Shown here: piece by piece, positions 1-8,806 of the stretch | Position numbering within the stretch: the stretch's first letter is position 1 | Layout: each line of letters starts with the position of its first letter | Source of the DNA: Pseudaquidulcibacter saccharophilus | GTDB taxonomy: Bacteria > Pseudomonadota > Alphaproteobacteria > Caulobacterales > Aquidulcibacteraceae | Assembly: GCF_019455445.1 (NCBI RefSeq) | Contig: NZ_JAHWUS010000001.1 | Location: 372,001 to 436,000 of the forward strand | Direction: 5' to 3' | DNA: 64,000 bases | Program-made: the position numbers and the translations under genes | Notes under the pieces: generated by a model | Database searches by the model: none | What the model was told of the DNA's origin: nothing | The model's input: the letters and a program-made list of their open reading frames with translations, nothing else

Positions 1-434
1 TATTGCGCACGTCTAGTGCTTGTAAACATGCTGCCTTCAGATAGTTTGGCATTGGCATAAGAAAGGGTAAGTATGAGATAACCTTTTTGTGCAATTGCAC
101 CCGTCATCAAATCGTAATCGGGACCAGGGGCATCATCAGTGCAGCAGGCAATAATTGGCATTCGTGCTGACGGTGCCTCAGCAGGGGCAGCAATTCTCAC
201 ATCAATGTGTGAACCATCAAATGATTGAATTTGAACGTTTTTATAAACTGCAAGCGGAACTCCCAAACAATCGCGGTAAGATGTCTCGAAGTTTTTGTTC
301 GTGCTGCTGCCAAATAAATTTGAAAGCCCAAGTGAAAGTCCGCGCGCATTTGCACTGTTTGAACAAGCAAGAATAGGTGCGCACATGCAGGCACCCAAAA
401 TATTGCGCCGACTTAACAATGTTTTATTAATCAT
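1..434 (-). CDS. Partial Tat/lipoprotein-type alpha/beta-hydrolase-like protein (3' end outside window)
   Basis: An open frame runs on the minus strand from ATG at 434 off the left edge, giving 144 residues without a stop. The N-terminus has a twin-arginine-like motif (SRRNIL at residues 8-13) followed by a short apolar stretch and a lipobox-like ILAC, so export and lipidation are plausible. The following part (PIIACC...GPDYDLMTGAIAQKGY) resembles the first strands of a dienelactone-hydrolase or PAF-acetylhydrolase-like fold, but the nucleophile region is missing from the window, so the enzyme class is uncertain. An in-frame ATG at 446 is another possible start. A strong Shine-Dalgarno sequence sits further upstream, before a separate 11-codon frame. 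Confidence 0.55.
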   Translation of the reverse strand, partial: MINKTLLSRRNILGACMCAPILACSNSANARGLSLGLSNLFGSSTNKNFETSYRDCLGVPLAVYKNVQIQSFDGSHIDVRIAAPAEAPSARMPIIACCTDDAPGPDYDLMTGAIAQKGYLILTLSYANAKLSEGSMFTSTRRAQ

Positions 435-466
435 ATCTCGCTGCATTTTTTTAATCCAGTCTGCAT
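431..466 (-). CDS. Possible 11-codon leader peptide coupled to the hydrolase-like gene
   Basis: On the minus strand, GGGAGGG lies about 5 bases before an ATG at 466 that opens MQTGLKKCSEI and stops with TGA at 433-431, overlapping the ATG at 434 as ATGA. This is the best ribosome-binding site in the area and would load ribosomes onto the downstream gene by coupling. Alternatively, the run of seven A inside it marks a frameshift and the true protein starts at 466. The sequence alone cannot separate the two. Confidence 0.35.
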   Translation of the reverse strand: MQTGLKKCSEI

Positions 467-639
467 AATGACCCTCCCGTTTTATAAATTATGAGCCGTC
501 ATACATTTAACGCAAATTCATTAAATTGCCGTACAGCTTATAATGAATTTTGCGTTTGTCCAATTAAAAAGCAGTTTCGCTTAACACAATATGAACATTA
601 GATACTTCTAAGGTTAAATTTATGTCACCCGTATTACAG

Positions 640-2226
640 CTATGATAAGATTTTAATCAAATTAGCAGTAGATGGGTCGCGTTTTTCACATGCGCCATTG
701 GTTAAATCTTCATTGATTTCAAGGGCAATCACTTTTCCAAGCTCAACCCCCCATTGGTCAAATGAGTTAATGTCCCACAAAAGACCTTCAACCAACGTGC
801 GGTGTTCGTAAAAGGCAATTAATGCACCAATTTCATATGCGCCAAGTTTTGGAAGAACTACACATATATTAGGGCGATTGCCGGTAAACACGCGGTGCGG
901 TGCGATTTTTTCAATCTCTTCATCAGATTTACCGGCTTTGCGCATGTCTTCTTTTACCATCTCAAGGCTTTTGCCGCGCATTAGTGCTTCTGATTGGGCA
1001 AGGGCATTGGCAAGCGTTAATTGATTCGATGCCGCATATTTAGTGCCGCCATCTTTAATGATAATAAATTCAACCGGTGTGATTTGTGGGCTTTGGTGCA
1101 AGTGTTGGAAAAAGGCATGCTGTGCATTGGTTCCCTCTGCACCCCAAACCACTGGGCCAGAAATGGCAATCGGGTTATTGTTTTTGTCAATACCCTTGCC
1201 ATTTGATTCCATATCAAGTTGTTGCAAAAATTGTGGTAGCAGTTTTAAGCGTGCCGCATATGGAATAATTGCCCGTGTCGTATAGCCCAAATACGTATGG
1301 TTCCAATAACCAATCAGCCCACCCAAAAGCGGAATGTTTTGCCCAATATCAGTGGTTTCAAAATGTTCGTCCATTGCTTTGGCACCATCTAAAAATGCCT
1401 TAGCGATTTCAGAACCCAAAGACATTTCCAATGATAAGCCAACGGTTGACCATACCGAATAACGACCGCCAACCCATTCATCAAAACCAAAAATTCTGTC
1501 TTCTTTGATGCCGTATTTCATTGCCTTGTCTGGGGCGGATGAAATTGCAACCAAATGTTCTTTATCATCTGTTCCAATTGCCGCCTGCAACCAGTCGCGA
1601 GCAAGCGCAAAATTGGTAAGGGTTTCAATAGTGGTAAAAGTTTTCGATACACAAACAATTAAAGTGGTCTCTGGGTCAATTCCTGCAACCGCTTGTGCAA
1701 ATTCTGTTGGTTCTACATTTGCGCAAAACCGCAAAATAGGCCCAGTTGCATCGATTGGTCTTAAAGCCTCATAAACCATACGCGGACCAAGATCAGAACC
1801 GCCAATGCCAATATGCAAAATTGCCGAAAATGGCTTGCCGTTCTTTGCCTTCACACTGCCGTCAAAAACTTTTTGGGCAAATTCACTGGCGCGTTTCATA
1901 ACTTCTTTATATTCGTTTGCGTCTTCACCTTTTGCATGCCAATTGCGTGAATGATTACGAAGTGCAACATGCAAGACCGCCCGATTTTCAGTGGTGTTAA
2001 TGGCATCACCACTAAACATTGCCTTGATTTTATCGCCAAGGTTTTTCTCTTTTGCATATGCAATTAATGTCACAAGTTCGTCTTCAGACATTTGGGATTT
2101 TGAGAAATCAAAAAAGCATTCGCCAAACTGCAAACATAGTTTATCAAGACGGGTTCCTGTCTTGAATAATTCCTCAATCTTACGGGTTTTTGCAATTGTG
2201 GCCATTTGTTCTAATTCGTTTTTCAT
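640..2226 (-). CDS. pgi: Glucose-6-phosphate isomerase
   Basis: A 528-residue protein that interconverts glucose 6-phosphate and fructose 6-phosphate in the cytosol. It matches the PGI family along its whole length: the sugar-phosphate-binding segment IGIGGSDLGPRM, the SKTFTTIET phosphate loop, the GGRYSVWSTVGL signature, and a C-terminal stretch LLWDINSFDQWGVELGK carrying the conserved QWGVELGK motif. The length is slightly under the roughly 550 of the E. coli enzyme. It is divergent from the hybrid kinase gene, with 76 bases between the starts. The start at 2226 has only a weak AAGG upstream; a second ATG seven codons later is possible. Confidence 0.97.
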   Translation of the reverse strand: MKNELEQMATIAKTRKIEELFKTGTRLDKLCLQFGECFFDFSKSQMSEDELVTLIAYAKEKNLGDKIKAMFSGDAINTTENRAVLHVALRNHSRNWHAKGEDANEYKEVMKRASEFAQKVFDGSVKAKNGKPFSAILHIGIGGSDLGPRMVYEALRPIDATGPILRFCANVEPTEFAQAVAGIDPETTLIVCVSKTFTTIETLTNFALARDWLQAAIGTDDKEHLVAISSAPDKAMKYGIKEDRIFGFDEWVGGRYSVWSTVGLSLEMSLGSEIAKAFLDGAKAMDEHFETTDIGQNIPLLGGLIGYWNHTYLGYTTRAIIPYAARLKLLPQFLQQLDMESNGKGIDKNNNPIAISGPVVWGAEGTNAQHAFFQHLHQSPQITPVEFIIIKDGGTKYAASNQLTLANALAQSEALMRGKSLEMVKEDMRKAGKSDEEIEKIAPHRVFTGNRPNICVVLPKLGAYEIGALIAFYEHRTLVEGLLWDINSFDQWGVELGKVIALEINEDLTNGACEKRDPSTANLIKILS

Positions 2227-2302
2227 GGGAAAAATGCCTTAATCGATAAAATTTTAATTTAATTTTGAAATAAATTTAACTGATTTATGCGATGCTTCTA
2301 GC

Positions 2303-4015
2303 ATGAAAAATATTACAGTTTCAATCGACGACATTCCAGAGGCAACAGTTGTTGCCGGAAAAAACAGCCGAATCCTATTTTCGAACCAACTTGCACAAAA
2401 TCGGTTCAAAGAAAATGCCAAATTAGGAAGGCTTGCGCCATGGCTTGAAAGTCGTCATGGCTGGACCTGTAATGAATGTGAAGATGGCACAATTGTTGGT
2501 GTTTTCCGCCCTGATGCCGACGAAACTGCACGCGCAAAAACCATGCTTTTTGCCACCCTTAGTCATGAAATACGCACACCTTTAAACGGCATTATCGGCA
2601 TGGCCGGTCTTTTGGGTATGAGTGAGCTTACATCTGCGCAGCGTTCATGGCTTGGGTCGGTTCAAGACTCTGGCCAGCACCTTTTGGGGCTTTTAAATGA
2701 CATTCTCGATTATGCTAAACTTGAAAGCGGCAAAATCGATTTGGAAACCGTGAATTTTGACCCTGTTCATACATTGCAATCAATTGCTGAGATTTGCTCA
2801 CCGCGCGCCCATGAAAAGGGTTTGGACATAATGGTGGCAATTGGCAAAAATATTCCCAAGAAAGTTTCTGGTGACGATGGCCGCTTACGTCAAATCATCC
2901 TAAATCTTGCGTCCAATGCGGTTAAGTTTACGCATGAAGGCGGCATTGTTTTGCGCATTGATGTCCGCAATAGTGAACACTTATGTTTTTGTGTTGAAGA
3001 TAGCGGGATTGGTGTTCCACAAGACAAGATTGAAACCATTTTTGATGAGTTTGCCCAGGCAGATTCATCACACACACGCCAATATGGTGGCACGGGCCTT
3101 GGTCTTGCGATTGTGAAACGTTTATCAAAGGCAATGGGTGGCGATGTTAAAATTATGCAAAACCCAAGAGGCGGCACAATTTTCAGCGTGGAATTGCCGT
3201 TTAAAACCGTCGAACCCGCAACAAATGAATATAATTTCAAAAACAAGAAAATTGCAATCGCCACCAAGTCAGACGTTCTTTACGATGTGCTATCGTGTAA
3301 TCTTGGTGTTTATGGCGCAAATGTCATTCGTTTTAACAGCACAAAAGATTTAAGAGGTGTCAAAACCATATTGCTTGATGATGGTTTTGAAAGCGATGCC
3401 ATTGATACAATTTTAAAAGGCCCGCCACCATGTATCGCCATGATTGGGCAAGAAAAACGTGAATTAATCGAGACCTATCGGGAAAAGGGTGCATTTGGAT
3501 ATTTAATTAAACCATTGCGCCTTGGTTCATTGTTGGAACGGGTTAAACTTGCGCTTGATAATATAGTTGATGACATGATTGAAGTCAGCAATGATGAACG
3601 CGCCGATAATACTAAAAAGCTTTCTGGTGTACGGGTGCTTTTGGCCGAAGACAACCGAATTAATGCGCTTTTGGCGAAATCATTACTTGAGCGAATGGGC
3701 TGCGATGTTGTCACTGTTGGCAATGGTGAAGAAGCGGTGCAATCGGTTCAAACCACCCCATATGATCTTGTGTTCATGGATTTTCATATGCCGGTTATGG
3801 ATGGGCTTGCGGCAACACAACAAATTCGTGCCTTAGGGCTTAAGGCATTACCAATAATTGCCTTAACTGCCGCCGCAATGGAAGAAGATCGTCGTGCCTG
3901 TTCAGCCGCTGGTATGGATGATTTTATAACCAAACCACTGGAATTAAATGCGCTTGAAACCATTTTACAAAAATGGGTCAGTGGTAATGCGCAAAAAACA
4001 TTAAACGCGGCGTAA
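2303..4015 (+). CDS. Soluble hybrid sensor histidine kinase with two receiver-like domains
   Basis: A 570-residue kinase with no membrane segment. The order is a short N-terminal sensor-like region (about 1-75), a HisKA domain with the H-box LSHEIRTPLNG (phospho-acceptor His88), an HATPase_c domain (N-box NLASNAVKFT, G-boxes DSGIGV and GGTGLGLAIV), a degenerate receiver-like segment (about 313-420), and a true C-terminal receiver (about 447-560) whose acceptor is Asp493 in FMDFHMPVMDG. The middle segment keeps a KPLRLGSL-like receiver end but has LLDDGF where the acceptor lies, so I cannot say it is active. No cognate regulator adjoins it. It is an orphan hybrid kinase of unknown signal. Confidence 0.9.
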   Translation: MKNITVSIDDIPEATVVAGKNSRILFSNQLAQNRFKENAKLGRLAPWLESRHGWTCNECEDGTIVGVFRPDADETARAKTMLFATLSHEIRTPLNGIIGMAGLLGMSELTSAQRSWLGSVQDSGQHLLGLLNDILDYAKLESGKIDLETVNFDPVHTLQSIAEICSPRAHEKGLDIMVAIGKNIPKKVSGDDGRLRQIILNLASNAVKFTHEGGIVLRIDVRNSEHLCFCVEDSGIGVPQDKIETIFDEFAQADSSHTRQYGGTGLGLAIVKRLSKAMGGDVKIMQNPRGGTIFSVELPFKTVEPATNEYNFKNKKIAIATKSDVLYDVLSCNLGVYGANVIRFNSTKDLRGVKTILLDDGFESDAIDTILKGPPPCIAMIGQEKRELIETYREKGAFGYLIKPLRLGSLLERVKLALDNIVDDMIEVSNDERADNTKKLSGVRVLLAEDNRINALLAKSLLERMGCDVVTVGNGEEAVQSVQTTPYDLVFMDFHMPVMDGLAATQQIRALGLKALPIIALTAAAMEEDRRACSAAGMDDFITKPLELNALETILQKWVSGNAQKTLNAA

Positions 4016-4075
4016 ATATTATTTAGCGATGAGCTCCGAAAAGTGTGAAACGGTTTTCGGAACAGGCGAAGAGAC

Positions 4076-4098
4076 AAAATTTGCTACGCAAATTTTTT
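4076..4098 (+). terminator. Likely terminator of the hybrid kinase gene
   Basis: A perfect 9-bp stem AAAATTTGC/GCAAATTTT with loop tac is followed by further T residues, 60 bases after the kinase stop codon. The same structure recurs in the second repeat copy at about 4225-4247. Confidence 0.5.
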
Positions 4099-4259
4099 AT
4101 AAAAACGTTGGGCGGGTTTAATGCCCGCCGTTTACATTCTTCTTGCGCTGTAAAATATTTATCATCTCTACGCCGCGATGAGCCCCGAAAAGTGTGAAAC
4201 GGTTTTCGGAACAGGCGAAGAGACAAAATTTGCTACGCAAATTTTTTATAAAAACGTTG

Positions 4260-4278
4260 GGCGGGTTTAATGCCCGCC
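4260..4278 (-). terminator. GC hairpin overlapping the terC stop codon
   Basis: On the minus strand the stem GGCGGG...CCCGCC spans the TAA stop of terC (4267-4269) and is followed a few bases later by a run of five T. A stem overlapping the stop codon is compact but compatible with intrinsic termination. Confidence 0.5.
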
Positions 4279-5049
4279 GTTTACATTCTTCTTGCGTTGT
4301 AAAATATTTATCATCTCTACGCCCAACGAGAATGCGAGTGAGAAATATAAGAAGCCACGCGGAATATGTACGCCTGCACCGTCTGCAATCAATGCCACGC
4401 CAACCAGAAGGATAAAGGCAAGGGCAAGGGTTTTAACGGTTGGGTGGGCATCAACAAATGTGGTCAATGGTTTTGCCGCCACCGCCATAACAAAGGTTGA
4501 TAAAATAACCGCCAAAATCATAATACCCAAAACATCAGTCATACCCACCGCTGTAATCACGCTATCCATTGAGAATACAATATTGATGGTAATAAGTTGA
4601 ATAATAACCGAATTAAAGTTTGTGGCGGCTTTGCCTTCTTCATGACCAGTTCCTTCAACCGAGGCATGGATTTCTTCGGTTGCTTTGTACAAAAGAAACA
4701 ATCCGCCGCCGATTAAAATTAGGTCTTTTATGGTAACTTCAACAGCTTCTTTGATTGCTTCTTCATTGCCATGTCCAACCAACTCACCATAGGCATGGGG
4801 AAGGGTGAAAAGGGCATTTGCGCCCAACGAAATAATCCAAAAAATCCCGCCAAGCATTAGAATGCGTAAAACCATTGCGCCCCAAACCCCAATATTAGAG
4901 GCAAGGTCGCGCTGTTTCCCTTGTAATTTGGAGACGCCAATTGAAATGAATAATAAATTGTCGATGCCCAAAACCACCTCAAGGAAGGTAAGGGTTATTA
5001 AAGACATCCAGTGTGCGGGATCTGCAATCCAGTGAAACAAGTTTTCCAT
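4267..5049 (-). CDS. TerC family integral membrane protein
   Basis: With the ATG at 5049 the protein has 260 residues. The longer frame from 5130 would run into priA and adds an unrelated N-terminus. Hydrophobic segments cover most of the length, and the family signature LEVVLGIDNLLFISI is at the N-terminus, with NIVFSMDSVITAVGMTDV in the second half; the acidic residues in these two segments are the conserved core of TerC/Alx-type transporters. Family members are linked to metal (notably manganese) export or metallation of exported enzymes, but the substrate here is unknown. It lies 52 bases after priA on the same strand. Its last 57 bases are duplicated in the downstream tandem repeat. A paralogue is at 17618-18433. 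Confidence 0.88.
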   Translation of the reverse strand: MENLFHWIADPAHWMSLITLTFLEVVLGIDNLLFISIGVSKLQGKQRDLASNIGVWGAMVLRILMLGGIFWIISLGANALFTLPHAYGELVGHGNEEAIKEAVEVTIKDLILIGGGLFLLYKATEEIHASVEGTGHEEGKAATNFNSVIIQLITINIVFSMDSVITAVGMTDVLGIMILAVILSTFVMAVAAKPLTTFVDAHPTVKTLALAFILLVGVALIADGAGVHIPRGFLYFSLAFSLGVEMINILQRKKNVNGGH

Positions 5050-5101
5050 AATATTTGAATGCCAAAATTTGAATATTAGGGCAATATTCATTCTGTAAAT
5101 T

Positions 5102-7276
5102 TTACAAGAAACTGTATGGGTCGATATCAATTATAACCCGAACTTCGGGTGGAAGCTTAAATTTTTTGCGCCATGCCAACATAAAAGCGGAAATATCAAC
5201 ATTACGATCGGCACGCACCAAATAACGCCGCCGCCGCCAACCGCGTACAAGGGCAATTGGCGGTGGTGCGGGCCCCCAAACTTCCACCCCCTCGGCGGCA
5301 ATCAGGGCATTTGAAACAATTTCACATGCCTTTTCAATTGCTGCATCTGACTTTGCCATTAATTGCAAATTGGCAAGCCGTCCAAATGGTGGAAAGCCGG
5401 TTGCGGCGCGCATTTCAGTTTCAATTTGTAAAAAGCCATCTCTGTCTTGGTTTAAAAGTGCTTGGAAGGCCTCATTTTCGGGGTAATAGGTTTGGATAAT
5501 TGCTTTGCCACGTAATTCGGCGCGTCCGGCGCGCCCCGCAACCTGTGTCAAAAGTTGATAAGTGCGTTCTGATGCACGCGGATCGCCACCTTTTAATCCC
5601 AAATCGCCATCAACCACACCAACAAGTGTAAGGAATGGGAAATTATGACCCTTTGCGGTAATTTGTGTGCCGATTAGAATATCAATCTCATGGTTTTCCA
5701 TTTTATCGATTAGCTCGCGCAGCTTTTTTGGGTCGTTTGCAGTGTCGGATGACAAAACTTCAATGACTTTTTTGGGGAAGAGTTCTTTTGCTTCTTCTGC
5801 AATGCGTTCAACGCCTGGGCCAATTGAAACAAGGGTCTGAAAACCATGACATTCGGGGCAATTATCGGGTTTCGGAATTGTATAACCCGTAAGGTGGCAA
5901 ACAAGGGTATTATTATATTTATGTTCAACCAACCACGAATCGGTTTCTGGGCTGGTCATTTTATGGCCGCATCTACTGCACAAAACTACCGGTGCAAAAC
6001 CACGGCGGTTTAAAAACAATAAAACCTGTTCATTGCGATGAAGGGTATTGGCAATTTCTTCACGTAAAATCGGTGAAATCCAATGGTCTTTTGGCGGCGG
6101 ATAATCTTTTAAATTTACTAACTCAATATTGGGCAAAACCGCAGATCCAAAACGGTTGGCAAGTACCAAATGCCGATATTTTTGGGTAAGTGCATTATTG
6201 CGGGTTTCCAAAGATGGTGTTGCCGATGCCATAACAATTGCCGCATTTGCAAATTTGGCGCGCACAATTGCCATATCGCGTGCATGATAACGCAACCCAT
6301 CTTCTTGTTTATAAGATGTATCATGTTCCTCATCAATTATGATAAGGCGTAGGTTTTTAAACGGTAAAAATACGCTTGAGCGTGCGCCAATTATTATTTG
6401 TGCATTACCGTCATTTATTCTGCGCCAGACGCGGCGCTTTTGCGATGCGCCCAAATCATGATGCCATTCGGCGGGAATAATGCCAAACCGTTCTGAAATG
6501 CGGGAAATAATAGTTTGGGTTAAAGCAATCTCGGGAAGCATAATAAGGATTTGTGCCTGTGTATCCTTGGCAAGAATATCGGCAATTGCCTCAAGATACA
6601 CTTCGGTCTTGCCCGAACCCGTAACCCCATCAAGCAGAAATGGCGTAAACTTTTTTTCAATTGCCGCCGCCGCAATTTCATTCTTTGCCGCTAATTGGGC
6701 AGGGTTTAATTCAGTTTTGCTCGGCAACGCTTTTGGCGTTGCGAATGGCGCATCAACACTTACCGAAATTTCCGCCAATATTTCTTTTTTAATAAGTGTC
6801 GCGATGATTGCCACCGAAACACCGGCACATTGTGCCAATTCTGTTCGCGTTAATGGCATATAATCGTCTTGCCATAAAATTAGGACGACTTTTTCCTGAC
6901 TTTCTGTAAGTCTGGTGCGCGTGATTGGGCCGCGGATAACTTTTTTGATAAACGGTCCATCGGCTTGGGCATCTTGTGGGCGCAGGACATGCCCCAAAAT
7001 ACTTCCACGATATGTAACCAGATATTTTGCCGCCCAATCAACAAATTTTAATACATCAGGCGCAAGTGGTGGCGTGCTGCTTTTGGAAATTATGTCTTTT
7101 AGGGCGATATCTTTTGGTGGAATATTACCCAACCCCCAAACCACGCCGATTCGTGTGGTTTTTCCAAAAGGCACATAAACAAAATCGCCAATCCCTAATT
7201 CCATGCCTTGTGGGATTTGGTAATCAAACCCTTCTGAAATTGGCATTGGAAACAAGATATTGGCGATATTTGTCAT
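5102..7276 (-). CDS. priA: Primosomal protein N' (PriA helicase) with an incomplete zinc module
   Basis: A 724-residue replication-restart helicase. Visible motifs are Walker A (GVTGSGKTEVYLEA), the DEEH box (IIDEEHD), LFLNRRGF, and the C-terminal helicase motifs GTQITAKGHNF and QVAGRAGRAE. In PriA, eight cysteines in four CxxC pairs bind two zinc ions. Here the outer pairs are intact (Cys433/Cys436 and Cys473/Cys476), but the inner pairs read Ser442/Thr445 and Cys460/Thr463, so three of four ligands of the second site are gone. The rest of the helicase looks complete and I expect it to be functional. Confidence 0.95.
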   Translation of the reverse strand: MTNIANILFPMPISEGFDYQIPQGMELGIGDFVYVPFGKTTRIGVVWGLGNIPPKDIALKDIISKSSTPPLAPDVLKFVDWAAKYLVTYRGSILGHVLRPQDAQADGPFIKKVIRGPITRTRLTESQEKVVLILWQDDYMPLTRTELAQCAGVSVAIIATLIKKEILAEISVSVDAPFATPKALPSKTELNPAQLAAKNEIAAAAIEKKFTPFLLDGVTGSGKTEVYLEAIADILAKDTQAQILIMLPEIALTQTIISRISERFGIIPAEWHHDLGASQKRRVWRRINDGNAQIIIGARSSVFLPFKNLRLIIIDEEHDTSYKQEDGLRYHARDMAIVRAKFANAAIVMASATPSLETRNNALTQKYRHLVLANRFGSAVLPNIELVNLKDYPPPKDHWISPILREEIANTLHRNEQVLLFLNRRGFAPVVLCSRCGHKMTSPETDSWLVEHKYNNTLVCHLTGYTIPKPDNCPECHGFQTLVSIGPGVERIAEEAKELFPKKVIEVLSSDTANDPKKLRELIDKMENHEIDILIGTQITAKGHNFPFLTLVGVVDGDLGLKGGDPRASERTYQLLTQVAGRAGRAELRGKAIIQTYYPENEAFQALLNQDRDGFLQIETEMRAATGFPPFGRLANLQLMAKSDAAIEKACEIVSNALIAAEGVEVWGPAPPPIALVRGWRRRRYLVRADRNVDISAFMLAWRKKFKLPPEVRVIIDIDPYSFL

Positions 7277-7320
7277 TTTCTCACAAAATTGTCGTTACGT
7301 ATAATTACGCAATAACAATA

Positions 7321-8130
7321 TTATTCCGCGCTTGCGGCAGATTCGGGCACACCAACAGCATGGAAGCCAGCGTCAACATGCACAACCTCAGCAGTGGTTG
7401 ATGCACCAAGATCAGACAATAGCCATAATGCACAGCCGGCAATACCCTCCATTGTGGTATCTTCTTTTAACAATGACCATTCACGACCGGTTCCAACCAA
7501 ATCACGACCACCTTTAATGCCCGCAAGGGCAAGGGTGCGCATTGGGCCCGCAGAAATTGCATTAACGCGAATGCCAGATGGACCAAGGTCACGCGCAATA
7601 TAACGGGTTGATGCTTCAAGTGCTGCTTTGGCAACGCCCATAACATTATATGATGGAATGGTGCGCTCTGCACCCAAATAAGATAGGGTAATCATTGAGC
7701 CACCATCGGTCATAAGTTTTGATGCGCGTTTGGCAACCGCAACCCATGAATAAACCGAAACATCCATTGATTTAAGGAAGTTATCGCGTGATGTATTTTC
7801 AACAAATGAACCTTTAAGCTCATTTTTATCAGAGAAGGCAATCGCATGAACCAAAAAGTCAATCTTGCCCCATTTTGCCTCTAATTCGGCAAAGGTTTTG
7901 TCCATTGCTTCGTCATTTGTAACATCACATTCAAGGATAATGTTTGAACCAACGCTTTCAGCCAATGGGCGCATACGTTTTTCCAATGCCTCACCTTGAT
8001 AAGTGAAGGCAAGCTCTGCACCTTGTGCCGCCAATTGTTCGGCAATGCCCCATGCGATTGATTTATCATTGGCAACGCCCATAACAAGACCGCGTTTTCC
8101 TGCCATAATGTTTCCAGTCGGATAAGCCAT
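7321..8130 (-). CDS. fabI: Enoyl-[acyl-carrier-protein] reductase, NADH-type
   Basis: A 269-residue short-chain dehydrogenase-type reductase that carries out the last step of each type II fatty-acid elongation cycle. It has the FabI version of the nucleotide-binding loop (GVANDKSIAWGIA), the catalytic Tyr-x6-Lys arrangement in YNVMGVAKAALE, and SAGPMRTLA as in other FabI proteins. It lies 44 bases upstream of priA on the same strand; the genes are not obviously related in function. A long intergenic region precedes its start. Confidence 0.96.
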   Translation of the reverse strand: MAYPTGNIMAGKRGLVMGVANDKSIAWGIAEQLAAQGAELAFTYQGEALEKRMRPLAESVGSNIILECDVTNDEAMDKTFAELEAKWGKIDFLVHAIAFSDKNELKGSFVENTSRDNFLKSMDVSVYSWVAVAKRASKLMTDGGSMITLSYLGAERTIPSYNVMGVAKAALEASTRYIARDLGPSGIRVNAISAGPMRTLALAGIKGGRDLVGTGREWSLLKEDTTMEGIAGCALWLLSDLGASTTAEVVHVDAGFHAVGVPESAASAE

Positions 8131-8405
8131 TTCATATTCCTTCCGTGAATTGACTGTTTATTTGTTACAATTCCCTTTCGCAATTTTACGGTCAATGGTC
8201 AAGAAAAAGCCGCAACGAAACTAGAATTAAGGATTAAAAATTAAAAATTACGGATTTTGTCCGGCATCTGGTTGAATAACCAATGCCTCGCATAGATATT
8301 TAGTTCTATTCTACTCATTTGTAACAATATTTATTCCCAATAAAACCAATATTAATCAAACCTTTGCGTATGCAAAAAAGTCACATTTTTATCATTCCTA
8401 GAAAT

Positions 8406-8491
8406 GTTGACATTTGTTGACATTTCAACGTGTGAACAATTTCAAATGCAAAGAATGCAAACCACGCAAAACCCTGACATTTCCTGACATT
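8406..8491. repeat. Two pairs of 10-bp direct repeats with core TGACATT
   Basis: GTTGACATTT occurs twice head to tail at 8406-8425. Sixty-odd bases on, CCTGACATT occurs at 8473-8481 and 8483-8491, also with a 10-base period. The first pair includes the palindrome AAATGTTGACATTT. Sites one helical turn apart suggest cooperative binding by a regulator; which one is unknown. Confidence 0.6.
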
Positions 8492-8715
8492 GGTTTGACC
8501 ACATTATGTAAAATAACGGATTTCATTTTTTGGATTTTTCGGCAAATTATTTTAAAAAAAATCTATTCTACTATTACCGATGAACATATGGATAATATGC
8601 CCCCAATCCCCTGAATGATGCAATTAATCCATATATTATAACTTATTATCACTGTGACGTAATTTTAAAGTTCCATACAATAATCCCTGAATTACCTTAT
8701 AAAAATTGTGCAAAT

Positions 8716-8751
8716 GCGACAAGCTGTCGCGTGGCAACAGGTCGCGCGACA
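8716..8751 (+). promoter_or_regulatory. Mutually exclusive hairpins upstream of the ompW-like gene
   Basis: The segment TGTCGC (8725-8730) can pair either with GCGACA just upstream (8716-8721, 3-base loop) or, extended to TGTCGCG, with CGCGACA downstream (8745-8751). Only one pairing can form at a time. If this lies in the transcript it could act as a switch; no transcription start is visible, so it could equally be a DNA site with the palindrome GTCGCGCGAC (8741-8750). Confidence 0.4.
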
Positions 8752-8806
8752 AGGTGACTAATTGAAGAGCAGCTAAAAAAGTAACAAAAGGCAACCTTCA
8801 AATGTT

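Larger units (their letters stand above)
4026..4323. repeat. 149-bp tandem direct duplication (two copies) with RIME-like palindromes
   Basis: Copy 1 is 4026-4174 and copy 2 is 4175-4323, nearly identical; I see single-base differences at gagctcc/gagcccc and gcgctg/gcgttg. Each copy holds an inverted repeat CCGAAAA...TTTTCGG (4036-4060 in copy 1), like short rhizobial intergenic palindromes, then an AAAATTTGC-tac-GCAAATTTT stem-loop (4076-4096), then a GC-rich hairpin GGCGGG...CCCGCC. Copy 2 also contains the last 57 bases of the terC coding sequence, so copy 1 carries a stray duplicate of that gene end just after the kinase gene. Confidence 0.95.

Noticed and set aside
155-376. 73-codon plus-strand ORF and the 65-codon minus ORF at 197-394
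   Set aside because: Both are out-of-frame shadows of the partial hydrolase-like gene read from 434 to the left edge.
5050-5130. 27-residue extension of the first TerC protein
   Set aside because: It overlaps the end of priA and has no family similarity; ATG 5049 begins directly before the first membrane segment.
8414-8614. 66-codon plus ORF in the fabI/ompW-like gap
   Set aside because: It crosses the repeat region, has no ribosome site, and its composition follows the AT-rich background.
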